Source of the DNA: JAPUDQ01 sp049289035
Lineage (GTDB): Bacteria; Patescibacteriota; Saccharimonadia; Saccharimonadales; Saccharimonadaceae
DNA length: 10,466 nucleotides
Reading direction: 5' to 3'
Assembly (NCBI GenBank): GCA_049289035.1
Contig: JBAQIV010000052.1
Location: 1 to 10,466 of the forward strand
In this document: positions 1 to 8,181 of the stretch, piece by piece
Layout: each line of letters starts with the position of its first letter
How positions within the stretch are numbered: the first letter of the stretch is position 1
Notes under the pieces: generated by a model
Told to the model about the DNA's origin: nothing
Seen by the model: the letters and a program-made list of their open reading frames with translations, nothing else
The model's database searches: none
Program-made: the position numbers and the translations under genes

Positions 1-1949
1 GTGAGTACCAACCGACCGGTGACCAACCAACGGCGATTCAGTCATTGCTCGATGGTTTTGCACGTGGTCAGCGGCAGCAAACCTTGCTCGGGGTGACGGG
101 CTCTGGTAAGACGTTTACCATGGCCAACCTCATTGCCAATCGTCAGGTGCCGACGCTGGTGCTGGCGCACAATAAAACACTAGCCGCACAACTGTTTTCG
201 GAGTTTAAAGCATTTTTCCCCGACAATGAGGTGCATTATTTTGTGAGTTACTTCGATTATTATCAGCCAGAAGCGTATATCGCCAGCAGTGACACCTATA
301 TAGAAAAAGACAGTGCCATCAACGAAGAAATTGATCGGCTCCGTCACGCGGCCACGGCAGCGCTGCTCAGCCGACGTGATGTCATCATTGTCGCGAGCGT
401 CAGCTGCATATACGGCATTGGGTCGGTCGAAGACTATGGCGATATGGCGCTACGCGTAAAGCGCGGCGAAGTGCGCAAGCGTGACAAGTTGTTGCGCCAT
501 CTCAACGACATACAATACCAGCGCAACGACATCGATTTTCACCGTAGCACGTTTCGAGTGCGCGGCGACACGGTTGACGTGATTCCAAGCGGTGGCGAAG
601 AGGCCTACCGGATTGAATTTTTTGGCGATGAAGTGGAACGGCTTAGCAAAGTCAATCCGTTGACGGGTGAAATAATCAGCGAACCAAGTGAAATTACAAT
701 TTTTCCAGGTAGCCACTATGTCACGCCGAAAAATAAGCTTGAAAAGGCCCTCGTGCATATAAAAGACGAGCTACATGACCGCCTGAGCTACTTCGAAAAG
801 CACAATAAACTACTGGAAGCGCAGCGCCTACAACAACGTACCAAATACGACCTTGAGATGCTCGAAGAAACTGGTTTTGTAAAAGGTATCGAAAACTATA
901 GCCGGTATTTGACGAACCGCGAACCGGGTGAGCAGCCCGCTACGCTGATGGATTATTTCCCCGACGATTACCTCATGCTCATCGACGAAAGCCATATGAC
1001 CATCCCACAGGTGCGCGGTATGTACAATGGTGACCGGGCACGCAAAGAAGTGCTGGTCGAACATGGCTTTCGCTTGCCAAGCGCGCTCGACAACCGCCCG
1101 CTGACGTTTACCGAATTTGAAAAGCACATGGGCGATGTTGTGTATGTGTCGGCCACGCCTGGTCCGTATGAACTAGCTCGTACGCCCGCACCGGCGCAGC
1201 AAGTGATACGCCCAACGGGGCTGCTCGATCCGCGTATCACGGTGCGACCCAGCGAAGGGCAGATCGACAATTTGCTCGATGAAATCCGCGCTCGTATAGA
1301 GCAGCGTCAACGCGTGCTCGTGACGACACTGACCAAGCGTATGGCCGAAGACCTGACGACATATTTACAAGAACTCGGCATTAAAACAGCCTATATTCAT
1401 AGTGATGTTGACACGCTCGACCGCGGCGATATACTGCGCGATCTACGGCTTGGGGTGTACGACGTGTTGATCGGTATCAACCTACTACGAGAGGGCCTCG
1501 ATCTACCGGAGGTGAGTTTGGTGGCGATCATGGACGCCGACAAGGAAGGGTTTTTGCGCTCGACGCAGGCGTTAATTCAGACTATTGGCCGGGCGGCACG
1601 CCACGAACAGGGTGAAGTGCTCATGTATGCCGATGTCATGACCGACTCCATGAAACGAGCAATCGACGAAACCAACCGTCGCCGTGCTATACAGGAAACG
1701 TACAATATCGAGCACGGCATTACACCGCATAGTATCAACAAAGCGGTCGACGAAGGCCTGCGGGCGATCATTCCGCAAAAAGAAGGCGATAAAAAAGACA
1801 AACTCAATCTGAAAAAGATTCCGAAAGATGAGTATCCACATCTCATCAAAGAGCTTTCAGCGCAGATGGAACTAGCCGCGGCCAATCTGGAGTTTGAAAA
1901 GGCAGCTGAACTTCGTGATTTGATAACTGAAATCAAAAATTCTCTGTGA
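1..1949 (+). CDS. uvrB: UvrB, excinuclease ABC subunit B (5' end cut by window)
   Basis: UvrB is the damage-verifying helicase-like subunit of the UvrABC nucleotide excision repair complex in the cytoplasm. It is loaded by UvrA and recruits UvrC for incision. The reading frame is already open at position 3 with EYQPTGDQPTAIQSL, the usual UvrB N-terminus, so only about ten codons are missing and the TTG at 45 is internal. Motifs in order are: Walker A GVTGSGKT (90-113); the tyrosine-rich beta-hairpin region (YFDYYQPEAYI, then DTYIEKDSAIN); the Walker B box DESH (984-995); VSATPGPYE; INLLREGLDLPEVS; the helicase motif VI QTIGRAARH (1578-1604); and a C-terminal UVR coiled-coil domain (about 1846-1943) that contacts UvrC. 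The total of about 645 residues is close to the family norm. No frameshift or missing motif was seen. The gene stops at TGA, showing that TGA is a stop here. Confidence 0.97.
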   Translation, partial: EYQPTGDQPTAIQSLLDGFARGQRQQTLLGVTGSGKTFTMANLIANRQVPTLVLAHNKTLAAQLFSEFKAFFPDNEVHYFVSYFDYYQPEAYIASSDTYIEKDSAINEEIDRLRHAATAALLSRRDVIIVASVSCIYGIGSVEDYGDMALRVKRGEVRKRDKLLRHLNDIQYQRNDIDFHRSTFRVRGDTVDVIPSGGEEAYRIEFFGDEVERLSKVNPLTGEIISEPSEITIFPGSHYVTPKNKLEKALVHIKDELHDRLSYFEKHNKLLEAQRLQQRTKYDLEMLEETGFVKGIENYSRYLTNREPGEQPATLMDYFPDDYLMLIDESHMTIPQVRGMYNGDRARKEVLVEHGFRLPSALDNRPLTFTEFEKHMGDVVYVSATPGPYELARTPAPAQQVIRPTGLLDPRITVRPSEGQIDNLLDEIRARIEQRQRVLVTTLTKRMAEDLTTYLQELGIKTAYIHSDVDTLDRGDILRDLRLGVYDVLIGINLLREGLDLPEVSLVAIMDADKEGFLRSTQALIQTIGRAARHEQGEVLMYADVMTDSMKRAIDETNRRRAIQETYNIEHGITPHSINKAVDEGLRAIIPQKEGDKKDKLNLKKIPKDEYPHLIKELSAQMELAAANLEFEKAAELRDLITEIKNSL

Positions 1950-1960
1950 AAATATCGTCA

Positions 1961-1979
1961 TTGCGCTACAATGATACGT
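1961..1979 (+). promoter_or_regulatory. Probable promoter of the DUF5671-like gene
   Basis: A -10 box TACAAT lies at 1967-1972, preceded by GC as at other promoters in this window. No convincing -35 box is visible at the expected distance. A start near 1979 would give a leader of about 29 bases containing the ribosome site AAAGGA, 8 bases before the ATG at 2008. It sits in the 58-base gap after uvrB, where no terminator hairpin was seen. Confidence 0.5.
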
Positions 1980-2007
1980 AGTAACCATAAGCTGTAAAGG
2001 AAGTACT

Positions 2008-3126
2008 ATGGAACCTATCAAACCACATGAGCATAATGACTCGCATGACGTGTCGTCTGCGTCGCGTGACCTTGAAGATACCCCGTTGTCGCCGGCAGTG
2101 ACCCGCATTGATTCGGCTACGCCATCTGCTAAGAAATCTTCTGTGTTTTCGAAGCTTTGCAACGGTATGAGCTGGTATGGTCTCGAACTTGCTCTCTCAA
2201 CACTGGGGCTCATGGTTACCGCAATGGTGTTGACATACGGCATTTATGCGACAGTTAACTATATAAAAGGCATAGACAACCCATTTGCCGTCCGGTATCT
2301 TGGTGAGTTTTCTTTGTGGGTAGCGGCATCGATGATTATCTGGTTGCCACTGGCTGTCGTCTATTATCTGCGGACAAGAGCGGAGATTGATCGTCATCCA
2401 GCGACCAAAGAACGCCTCGTCCACAAATTGTTCGTCGGCTTCTTTTTGTTCAATATAATTATTGTCATCGCGGCCGCACTCTTTAGCGTTGTGTATGCAC
2501 TTATCCGTATAGCAGTCGGGATAGACGACACCGTGTCAGATACGCTTGTTCGCATCGTCCTGCCTGGTATACTTGCGGCCGCAGTAAACATCGGCCTGTT
2601 TTGGGCATATGGCAAACACCAAGGCTTATCACGAAAAGCCTTTGCGCTTATTGTGACCGGAGCTGGAGTACTTGTCACGATTGTGCTGCTTGCACTGTCG
2701 GTGACAAATGTCCAGGCTGCCAGCCGCGACGAAAAGGCGTCGAAAGACCTGTCCGACATACAGTCACAAATCACCTCGTATTACAGCGCTAAGCGTTCCT
2801 TGCCGGCTAGTCTTGATAATATTGAAGGATTAACCGCCGAGACTAAAGCACGCCTCAGTCGGTATGATTATAAAAAAGAGACCTCAACGCAGTATCAACT
2901 ATGTGCAACGTTTGCGACTGATACGCAGAAACAGCAAGGCTATGAAGCAGCTGCTTCATACAGTAAAGACAGTTACATGAGTTATGCTGATTTTTCACTG
3001 CACGGCACGGGAGAGAAATGCTTTAAGCTAACAGCCGGATACTCATCATATTATGACGACATCATGAATGGATCAGATACTAGCGGGTCGCTGTTTAATA
3101 CGCCTAAAAACTCGTCTACGTATTAG
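2008..3126 (+). CDS. DUF5671-like five-helix membrane protein with pilin-like external domain
   Basis: This is a protein of unknown function, 372 residues long. An acidic, Ser/Thr-rich cytoplasmic-looking tail of about 55 residues precedes five hydrophobic segments at about 59-83, 99-121, 141-166, 180-201 and 212-232. The first four, with a short charged loop (RTRAEIDRHPATKER) between the second and third, resemble the DUF5671 membrane domain common in CPR bacteria; this match is from memory of the family pattern. After the fifth helix come DLSDIQSQITSYY and SLPASLDNI, which resemble the stalk and early globular part of type IV pilin-like proteins. The C-terminal domain is Tyr/Ser rich and has two cysteines (C299, C338) that could form a disulfide outside the membrane. 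The start is set by AAAGGA 8 bases upstream. The gene has its own -10 box and stands between uvrB and the gat operon. A sensing or envelope role is speculation. Confidence 0.7.
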   Translation: MEPIKPHEHNDSHDVSSASRDLEDTPLSPAVTRIDSATPSAKKSSVFSKLCNGMSWYGLELALSTLGLMVTAMVLTYGIYATVNYIKGIDNPFAVRYLGEFSLWVAASMIIWLPLAVVYYLRTRAEIDRHPATKERLVHKLFVGFFLFNIIIVIAAALFSVVYALIRIAVGIDDTVSDTLVRIVLPGILAAAVNIGLFWAYGKHQGLSRKAFALIVTGAGVLVTIVLLALSVTNVQAASRDEKASKDLSDIQSQITSYYSAKRSLPASLDNIEGLTAETKARLSRYDYKKETSTQYQLCATFATDTQKQQGYEAAASYSKDSYMSYADFSLHGTGEKCFKLTAGYSSYYDDIMNGSDTSGSLFNTPKNSSTY

Positions 3127-3140
3127 TGTTATCGTAATTT

Positions 3141-3149
3141 TGCTATACT
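3141..3149 (+). promoter_or_regulatory. Promoter of the gat operon, probably leaderless
   Basis: An extended -10 element, TGC followed by TATACT (3144-3149), ends only 9 bases before the gatC ATG at 3159. Transcription would normally begin 6-8 bases after the -10 box, so the mRNA should start at or within about 4 bases of the start codon. No Shine-Dalgarno sequence is present upstream. No clear -35 box is visible. Confidence 0.6.
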
Positions 3150-3158
3150 AATAGACAA

Positions 3159-3449
3159 ATGACTGCGATTACAATTGATGATGTCAAACGGCTGGCCACT
3201 TTGTCAGCTCTCGTCATAACCGACCAACAAGCCGAGGCACTACGTAAACAACTCGATGACATACTTGGCTACGTCGCGCAATTGGATGACGTCGACACGA
3301 CTGGCGTCGAACCAACCTACCAAGTCGGTGGTTTAGAAAACGTCATGCGTGACGATACTATCAAAGACTACCACGTCAGCCGTGACGATCTGCTCAAAAA
3401 TGCACCAGCCCTCGAAGACGGTTCCATAAAAGTGAAGAGGGTGTTATGA
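3159..3449 (+). CDS. gatC: GatC, Asp/Glu-tRNA amidotransferase subunit C
   Basis: GatC is the small subunit of the GatCAB amidotransferase. It wraps around GatA and stabilises its contact with GatB. At 96 residues it has the usual length. The N-terminal helix (ITIDDVKRLATLSAL) and the later stretch with VDTTGVEPTYQV followed by NVMRDD match the conserved GatC pattern. The ATG is the only possible start: an in-frame TAA lies at 3135-3137 and no other start codon comes between. It has no ribosome binding site and appears to be translated from a leaderless mRNA. It is the first gene of a six-gene operon, and its TGA overlaps the gatA ATG as ATGA, consistent with translational coupling. Confidence 0.95.
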   Translation: MTAITIDDVKRLATLSALVITDQQAEALRKQLDDILGYVAQLDDVDTTGVEPTYQVGGLENVMRDDTIKDYHVSRDDLLKNAPALEDGSIKVKRVL

Positions 3450-4834
3450 CCATAGCAGATATTTCATCGCAGATTGCCGCCGGTACGTCTGTGCGCCAAA
3501 TTGTAAGTGAGGCGATTGAACGAGCCAAAGCCGATCCCTATAACGCGGTGCTTAGCGTCATAGAGCAGCGAGCACTCCGACGGGCAGAACTGATCGACAA
3601 AAAACTTGCTGCTCACGAGAATGTCGGCCGGTTGGCTGGCATACCATTTCTTGCAAAAGACAACATACTGACTCTAGACAGTACCACCACAGCCAGTGCG
3701 CATATGCTCCAGGACTTTGTGGCGCCGTACCAGGCAACGGTGATTGAGCGCCTTGAGGCAGCCGGGGCTATTTGTATCGGCAAGACCAATCTCGACGCGT
3801 TTGCCCATGGTGGTAGTACTGAAAATTCTTACTTTGGTCCAACCAAAAATATCGCCGATGCTGAACGCGTTGCCGGTGGTAGTTCAGGCGGTTCGGCAGT
3901 AGCGGTAGCAGCTGGTATTGTGCCATTTGCACTTGGGAGTGATACTGGCGGCTCGATTCGTCAGCCCGCTAGCTACAACGGCGTCTATGGGCATAAACCA
4001 ACCTACGGCTCAGTTAGCCGTTATGGTGTTGTGGCAATGGCGAGTAGTACCGACGTGGTCGGACCAATTGCAACCTCAGTCGAAGATATCGAACTGGTAC
4101 TTGACTGCCTCCGCGGCGTCGATGAACATGACAGCACGACCGTAGATATTATTGAGCCAAGCAAGGGCATCGATGGCCCATTACGCATCGGTGTGATCGA
4201 ACAATCGTTGAGCGAGGGCGTTGACCCAGAGGTAAGTGCACTTATAGATCAGGCTGTCGCGGCGGCAAGAGCCAAAGGCCAGCAGGTGAGTGTGGTCTCT
4301 TTGCCGTCACTACCGTATGCGTTGGCAGTCTATTACATTGTGGTGCCAGCTGAACTGACATCAAACCTCGCTCGCTATGACGGCATACGCTACGGCATAA
4401 CTGTACCAGGCACAGACCTGTCCGACGTCTATGCAAACAGCCGCAGCGCTGGCTTTATGGACGAAAACAAACGCCGTATCTTGATTGGCAACTATGTGTT
4501 ATCGAGCGGTTACTACGATGCCTATTACAAAAAAGCCCAGACTGTTCGCACTATCATTATCAATGATTTTAAAAAGGCGTTTACGACCTGCGATGTCTTG
4601 ATCGGACCAACTGCGCCGACACCGGCTTTTCGTCTGGGAGAAAATACCGACGATCCGCTACAAATGTACCTCGCTGACATTATGACGGTACCAGCTTCAC
4701 TAGCTGGCTTACCGGCCATAAGTATCCCCATAGGTACGACGTCGTCTGGACTGCCGGTTGGTATGCAAATTATGGCGCCGATGGGCGACGACTACAAAGT
4801 ATTGCGCGCAGCAGAAATCTGGAAAGGATTGTAG
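3446..4834 (+). CDS. gatA: GatA, Asp/Glu-tRNA amidotransferase subunit A (amidase)
   Basis: GatA is the glutaminase subunit. It releases ammonia from glutamine and channels it to GatB, which amidates mischarged Glu-tRNA(Gln) or Asp-tRNA(Asn). The amidase-signature catalytic triad is visible: Lys71 (in PFLAKDN), cis-Ser146 (in AGGSSGGSA) and the nucleophile Ser170 (in DTGGSIRQPA). Their spacing equals that of the well-studied Staphylococcus aureus enzyme (K79, S154, S178). The 462 residues are about 20 fewer than typical GatA. The C-terminus stops after VLRAAEIWKGL, without the usual final helix seen in many bacteria. The start overlaps the gatC stop (ATGA), with a weak purine-rich site GAAGAGG 5 bases upstream. 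The next gene begins 2 bases after the TAG. Confidence 0.97.
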   Translation: MTIADISSQIAAGTSVRQIVSEAIERAKADPYNAVLSVIEQRALRRAELIDKKLAAHENVGRLAGIPFLAKDNILTLDSTTTASAHMLQDFVAPYQATVIERLEAAGAICIGKTNLDAFAHGGSTENSYFGPTKNIADAERVAGGSSGGSAVAVAAGIVPFALGSDTGGSIRQPASYNGVYGHKPTYGSVSRYGVVAMASSTDVVGPIATSVEDIELVLDCLRGVDEHDSTTVDIIEPSKGIDGPLRIGVIEQSLSEGVDPEVSALIDQAVAAARAKGQQVSVVSLPSLPYALAVYYIVVPAELTSNLARYDGIRYGITVPGTDLSDVYANSRSAGFMDENKRRILIGNYVLSSGYYDAYYKKAQTVRTIIINDFKKAFTTCDVLIGPTAPTPAFRLGENTDDPLQMYLADIMTVPASLAGLPAISIPIGTTSSGLPVGMQIMAPMGDDYKVLRAAEIWKGL

Positions 4835-4836
4835 CT

Positions 4837-5253
4837 ATGGATAGTATGGTGATCGTTATGTTTTCTGGTGTGATCGTCACAGGGTTTATTTTGATTGTCA
4901 TGATGGCGCTTGGTCGTAAGGGCAAAAAATTGCTCGACACCACACGATATCAGCAGGAATGGCTCGCGATTGAAAAATCAGTTACGAAAGAATCTGCGAC
5001 CCAGCAGTTTGCCGTTTTACAGGCCGATAAACTGCTTGATCGTGCGCTGCGCGAATGTGGCTATGCTGGTGCGACCATGGGTGAACGTATGACAAGCGCC
5101 AGCCGTGTCTTTAGCCGTCGCGAGGCGGTCTGGGCGGCGCACAAATTACGCAATCGCATTGCGCATGACGACAATGTCAAAATCAACCCTGAGTGGACGC
5201 GCAAAGCGCTGGCTAGTTTCAAGCGTGCACTCAAAGATGTGGGGGCAATATGA
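4837..5253 (+). CDS. Membrane-anchored HEPN-like protein inside the gat operon
   Basis: This is a protein of unknown function, 138 residues, placed between gatA and gatB. Residues 4-25 form one N-terminal transmembrane helix followed by a positive stretch (GRKGKK), so the rest should lie in the cytoplasm. Residues 53-138 are predicted all-helical: an AVLQADKLLDRAL helix, a GYAGATMGERM turn, and a last part with RNRIAHD. Arg105-x4-His110 fits the R-x4-6-H signature of HEPN domains, many of which are RNases or RNA/nucleotide-binding proteins in toxin and defence systems. The resemblance is to the general HEPN/DUF4145 layout; no specific named family is claimed. The start has AAAGGA upstream. 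It follows gatA by 2 bases and its TGA overlaps the gatB start as ATGA, so it is almost certainly co-translated with the amidotransferase. Activity may be absent if the motif is only structural. Confidence 0.7.
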   Translation: MDSMVIVMFSGVIVTGFILIVMMALGRKGKKLLDTTRYQQEWLAIEKSVTKESATQQFAVLQADKLLDRALRECGYAGATMGERMTSASRVFSRREAVWAAHKLRNRIAHDDNVKINPEWTRKALASFKRALKDVGAI

Positions 5254-6668
5254 CCTACACTGCCACTATCGGTATCGAATGTCATGTGCAGCTCAAGACC
5301 AAGACTAAGTTATTTACTGGAGCCGACAATGACGCGCGTGACAAAGCTCCCAATACGACGATTAGCCCACTTTGTCTTGGCCTACCTGGCACGTTACCGG
5401 TACTCAATGCTGAGGCGATTAGCCTTGCGATTCGCGCTGGTATTGCACTGAAGGCTGAGATTGCGAGCCTTAGCCGCTTTGAACGCAAACACTATTTTTA
5501 CCCCGATTTGCCACTTGGCTACCAGATTACGCAGCTGGCCGAACCGGTCATTGGTCGTGGTTCAGTAGAGTTTACAACACCTGATGGCGAGAAGCATACT
5601 GTCCGAATTCACCATGCGCACCTTGAGGCCGATGCCGGTAAATTGACCCACCCGGCCGGTAAAGACTATAGCCTGGTCGATCTCAACCGCTCAGGCACGC
5701 CACTTATCGAAATCGTGTCCGAAGCCGATATGCATAGCCCGGCCGAAGCCAAGGCCTACGCCCAAGAACTTTATTTGCTCATGACCTATGCTGACGTGAC
5801 CGACGGTGACTTGTACCACGGCAATATGCGCTTTGACATAAACGTGTCAGTGAGTAAAACCGACGAGCTTGGCACACGTACTGAAACCAAAAATCTCAAC
5901 TCATTCAAATCAGTCGAACGAGCGGCAGAATACGAGATCAAACGCCAGATTGAACTACTCGAAAAAGGTGGTACTGTCGTACAAGAAACACGCGGCTGGG
6001 ACGAAGCCAAGCAAAAAACCGTCAGTCAACGCAGCAAAGAAAACGCGCACGACTATCGCTATTTCCCTGATGCCGATCTACCGCCAGTACGAGTTAGTCA
6101 GCAGCGCATCGACAAAGTAAAAGCCACTATGCTGCTGCTCCCGCAGGCGTTTCGCGACTCGTGGCAGGAGCTGTCGCTTGATAGCACGGTCATACCAGCC
6201 CTGCTGGCCTCGAGCCATACTGCCAATCTTATTGAACGACTACACAAAGAGCACGGGGCCTCAGTGGCTCGTCGCACGGCGCTGTGGTTTAGTTCGGTTC
6301 AAAGTGAAGAGGGTAGTGAAGCTACACCTACTGTGCCCGATGCATATTATGTGGAGCTAGCCAATATGGTAGATAAAAACGAGATTAATTCCAATGCCGC
6401 CAAGACACTTTTTGTTGATATGCATAGTACCACTACCTCTCCGCGGGTGCTGGCCGAACAAAAAAACCTGCTGCAACAAAGCGATGAAGGAGAAATAGCA
6501 AAAATTGTTGATGAAGTGCTAGTAGGCCCAGCCTCGCAAAAAGCGCTCGAAGACATCCGCGCTGGTAACGACAAAGCTATCGGTTATCTCGTTGGGCAAG
6601 TCATGAAACTATCTAAAGGTAAGGCAAATCCGGCACTCGCCCAGGAGCTTATTAGAAGGAAGTTATAA
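5250..6668 (+). CDS. gatB: GatB, Asp/Glu-tRNA amidotransferase subunit B
   Basis: GatB binds the mischarged tRNA, activates its Glu or Asp side chain with ATP and amidates it with ammonia from GatA. The 472 residues match the usual length. The N-terminal IGIECHVQLKTKTKLF corresponds to the family's IGLEVHVEL metal and substrate region. The PROSITE-type signature LVDLNRSGTPLIEI lies near residues 145-160. The C-terminal YqeY-like tRNA-binding tail is complete, with the GKANP motif close to the end. It starts inside the stop of the HEPN-like gene (ATGA), with only a weak G-rich site upstream, so translation probably depends on coupling. The next gene begins 2 bases after its TAA. Confidence 0.97.
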   Translation: MTYTATIGIECHVQLKTKTKLFTGADNDARDKAPNTTISPLCLGLPGTLPVLNAEAISLAIRAGIALKAEIASLSRFERKHYFYPDLPLGYQITQLAEPVIGRGSVEFTTPDGEKHTVRIHHAHLEADAGKLTHPAGKDYSLVDLNRSGTPLIEIVSEADMHSPAEAKAYAQELYLLMTYADVTDGDLYHGNMRFDINVSVSKTDELGTRTETKNLNSFKSVERAAEYEIKRQIELLEKGGTVVQETRGWDEAKQKTVSQRSKENAHDYRYFPDADLPPVRVSQQRIDKVKATMLLLPQAFRDSWQELSLDSTVIPALLASSHTANLIERLHKEHGASVARRTALWFSSVQSEEGSEATPTVPDAYYVELANMVDKNEINSNAAKTLFVDMHSTTTSPRVLAEQKNLLQQSDEGEIAKIVDEVLVGPASQKALEDIRAGNDKAIGYLVGQVMKLSKGKANPALAQELIRRKL

Positions 6669-6670
6669 CT

Positions 6671-7252
6671 ATGAAGACTTTTACGCGCATCGAACAAACC
6701 GATATCTATGAGGTCGGAGACAGGTTTAAAAAATCAATCGTCGTGAAACGCTACCGTACTGAGGATGGAATCGAGCACGAATTTACGACAGTCGACGACG
6801 AGCACGCACAGAGTGCGGCGGTGATAGCGCTGACACCAGATCATCGTGTAGTGGTGTCGCAGCAATTCCGTGCGGGGCGCGAGCGATATGTCGATGACAT
6901 ACCGGGAGGAAAATCCGAAGCGGGCGAAGAGCCAGAACAGGTAGCGCGTAGGGAGCTTAACGAAGAGACAGGTTACGAGACCGATCAACCGCTACAATAT
7001 CTCGGCTGTTACTCATGGGATGCCTATAACAATCTTACATCGCACTATTTTTTGGCGACCGATTGCCGATTGGCCGAACAACATACCGTCGAGGACATTG
7101 AGCAAACTCAAGGGCTCGACGTGGCGCTGATATCGATCGAGCAATTAATCGAAAATGCCAAAACCAACAACATGACTGACGCAGTGGCGGTTTTGATGGC
7201 GATCGATCAACTAAGGTCTATTGAAGGCGTAGATAAAAAGGAGGGTACGTGA
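6671..7252 (+). CDS. NUDIX hydrolase, ADP-ribose pyrophosphatase-like
   Basis: This is a probable cytoplasmic hydrolase of nucleoside diphosphates linked to another moiety. A full NUDIX box (G-x5-E-x7-REU-x-EE-x-GU) spans G80-Y102, with metal-binding glutamates E95, E98 and E99 in RRELNEETGY. The upstream QQFRAGRERYVDDIPGGK and the 193-residue length resemble the ADP-ribose pyrophosphatase (NudF/COG0494) group. The substrate cannot be fixed from sequence; ADP-ribose and sugar nucleotides are both possible. AAGGA lies 10 bases before the ATG, inside the end of gatB. The TGA stop overlaps the GTG start of the next gene (GTGA). Co-transcription with galU would fit a role in sugar-nucleotide turnover, which is an inference. 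Confidence 0.9.
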   Translation: MKTFTRIEQTDIYEVGDRFKKSIVVKRYRTEDGIEHEFTTVDDEHAQSAAVIALTPDHRVVVSQQFRAGRERYVDDIPGGKSEAGEEPEQVARRELNEETGYETDQPLQYLGCYSWDAYNNLTSHYFLATDCRLAEQHTVEDIEQTQGLDVALISIEQLIENAKTNNMTDAVAVLMAIDQLRSIEGVDKKEGT

Positions 7253-8145
7253 AACAACCAACGAAAGCCATCATACTCGCTGCCGGACTCGGCACGCGGT
7301 TTTTGCCGCAGACAAAAGCCATGCCAAAAGAAATGCTACCTATTATCGACAAGCCCGTCATACAATTAGTGGTCGAAGATGCTGTTGCCGCTGGTGTGAC
7401 AGATATTATCATTGTCACTGGCTCGACTAAGCGCGCAATTGAGGATCACTTTGATCGCTCTGACGCCATGGAAGCAGAGCTGCGAGAAAAAGGCAAAGTA
7501 GCCATGGCTGACCGGCTTAAAGCAATTGCCGAGATGGCAAACTTTGTCTATATCAGGCAAAAAGGCGAGCCAAAAGGCAACGCTCTGCCTGTGCTCAATG
7601 CTCAGCATATGATTGACGACGATGAACCGTTTTTTGTGCTGACAGCTGATGATTTTTATCATAGCGAGATCCCACGAGCGGTCCAATTAAAAGAAGCCTT
7701 TAACCGTTCAGGCGGCAAAAATATTGTGTCGCTCATGAAAGCGGGTCCTGGCGACGGTGATATGTATGGTATGGCATCGATTGGCAACGATGTAGGAGGT
7801 GGAACCATTGAGGTAACTGGTCTGGTGGAAAAACCGGGTGATGACAATCGACCAAGTGACTACACATGTTTGCTGGGTTATATTCTGACGCCTGATATAC
7901 TGCCAATACTTTCACAAAAAAACGTCGACGCCAAAGGTGAGTTGACATTGTCGACGAATATAAATATTCTTGCACAACAAGGTAAGGTGTACGGCCAAGT
8001 GATCGAAGGAAAATGGCTAGACGCTGGTGACCCTATCAAATACTTACAGGCGCTCGTGGAAGTTGGCTTGGCCCATCCCAAGATCGGTGCACAATTTCGT
8101 TCGTATCTCGCGAAGAAATTGGCTGACACTCCTCACACTGAGTAG
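7249..8145 (+). CDS. galU: UTP-glucose-1-phosphate uridylyltransferase (GalU family)
   Basis: This enzyme joins UTP and glucose-1-phosphate into UDP-glucose, the sugar donor for envelope polysaccharides and glycolipids. The N-terminal nucleotide-binding loop AAGLGTRFLPQTKAMPKEM (residues 11-29) is typical of GalU. Asp134/Asp135 in VLTADDF are the likely metal site, VEKP contains the expected essential lysine (K195), and KWLDAGDP (255-262) matches the sugar-site motif. The 298 residues are the normal length. The start is GTG, chosen because the binding loop begins only ten residues later and AAGGAGG lies 4 bases upstream. It is the last gene of the gat operon. Related glucose-1-phosphate thymidylyltransferases are less similar, but substrate choice cannot be proven. 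No convincing terminator follows. Confidence 0.92.
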   Translation: MKQPTKAIILAAGLGTRFLPQTKAMPKEMLPIIDKPVIQLVVEDAVAAGVTDIIIVTGSTKRAIEDHFDRSDAMEAELREKGKVAMADRLKAIAEMANFVYIRQKGEPKGNALPVLNAQHMIDDDEPFFVLTADDFYHSEIPRAVQLKEAFNRSGGKNIVSLMKAGPGDGDMYGMASIGNDVGGGTIEVTGLVEKPGDDNRPSDYTCLLGYILTPDILPILSQKNVDAKGELTLSTNINILAQQGKVYGQVIEGKWLDAGDPIKYLQALVEVGLAHPKIGAQFRSYLAKKLADTPHTE

Positions 8146-8181
8146 TTGTTGTAATTAATTTGTGAACCAGCATACATTTTT

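Noticed and set aside
968..1270. Minus-strand frames inside uvrB
   Set aside because: They lie opposite conserved UvrB helicase motifs and have no recognisable domain or ribosome site.
8130..8160. Terminator after galU
   Set aside because: Only a 4-base stem (CTCA/TGAG) inside the end of the gene was found, with no T-run after it.
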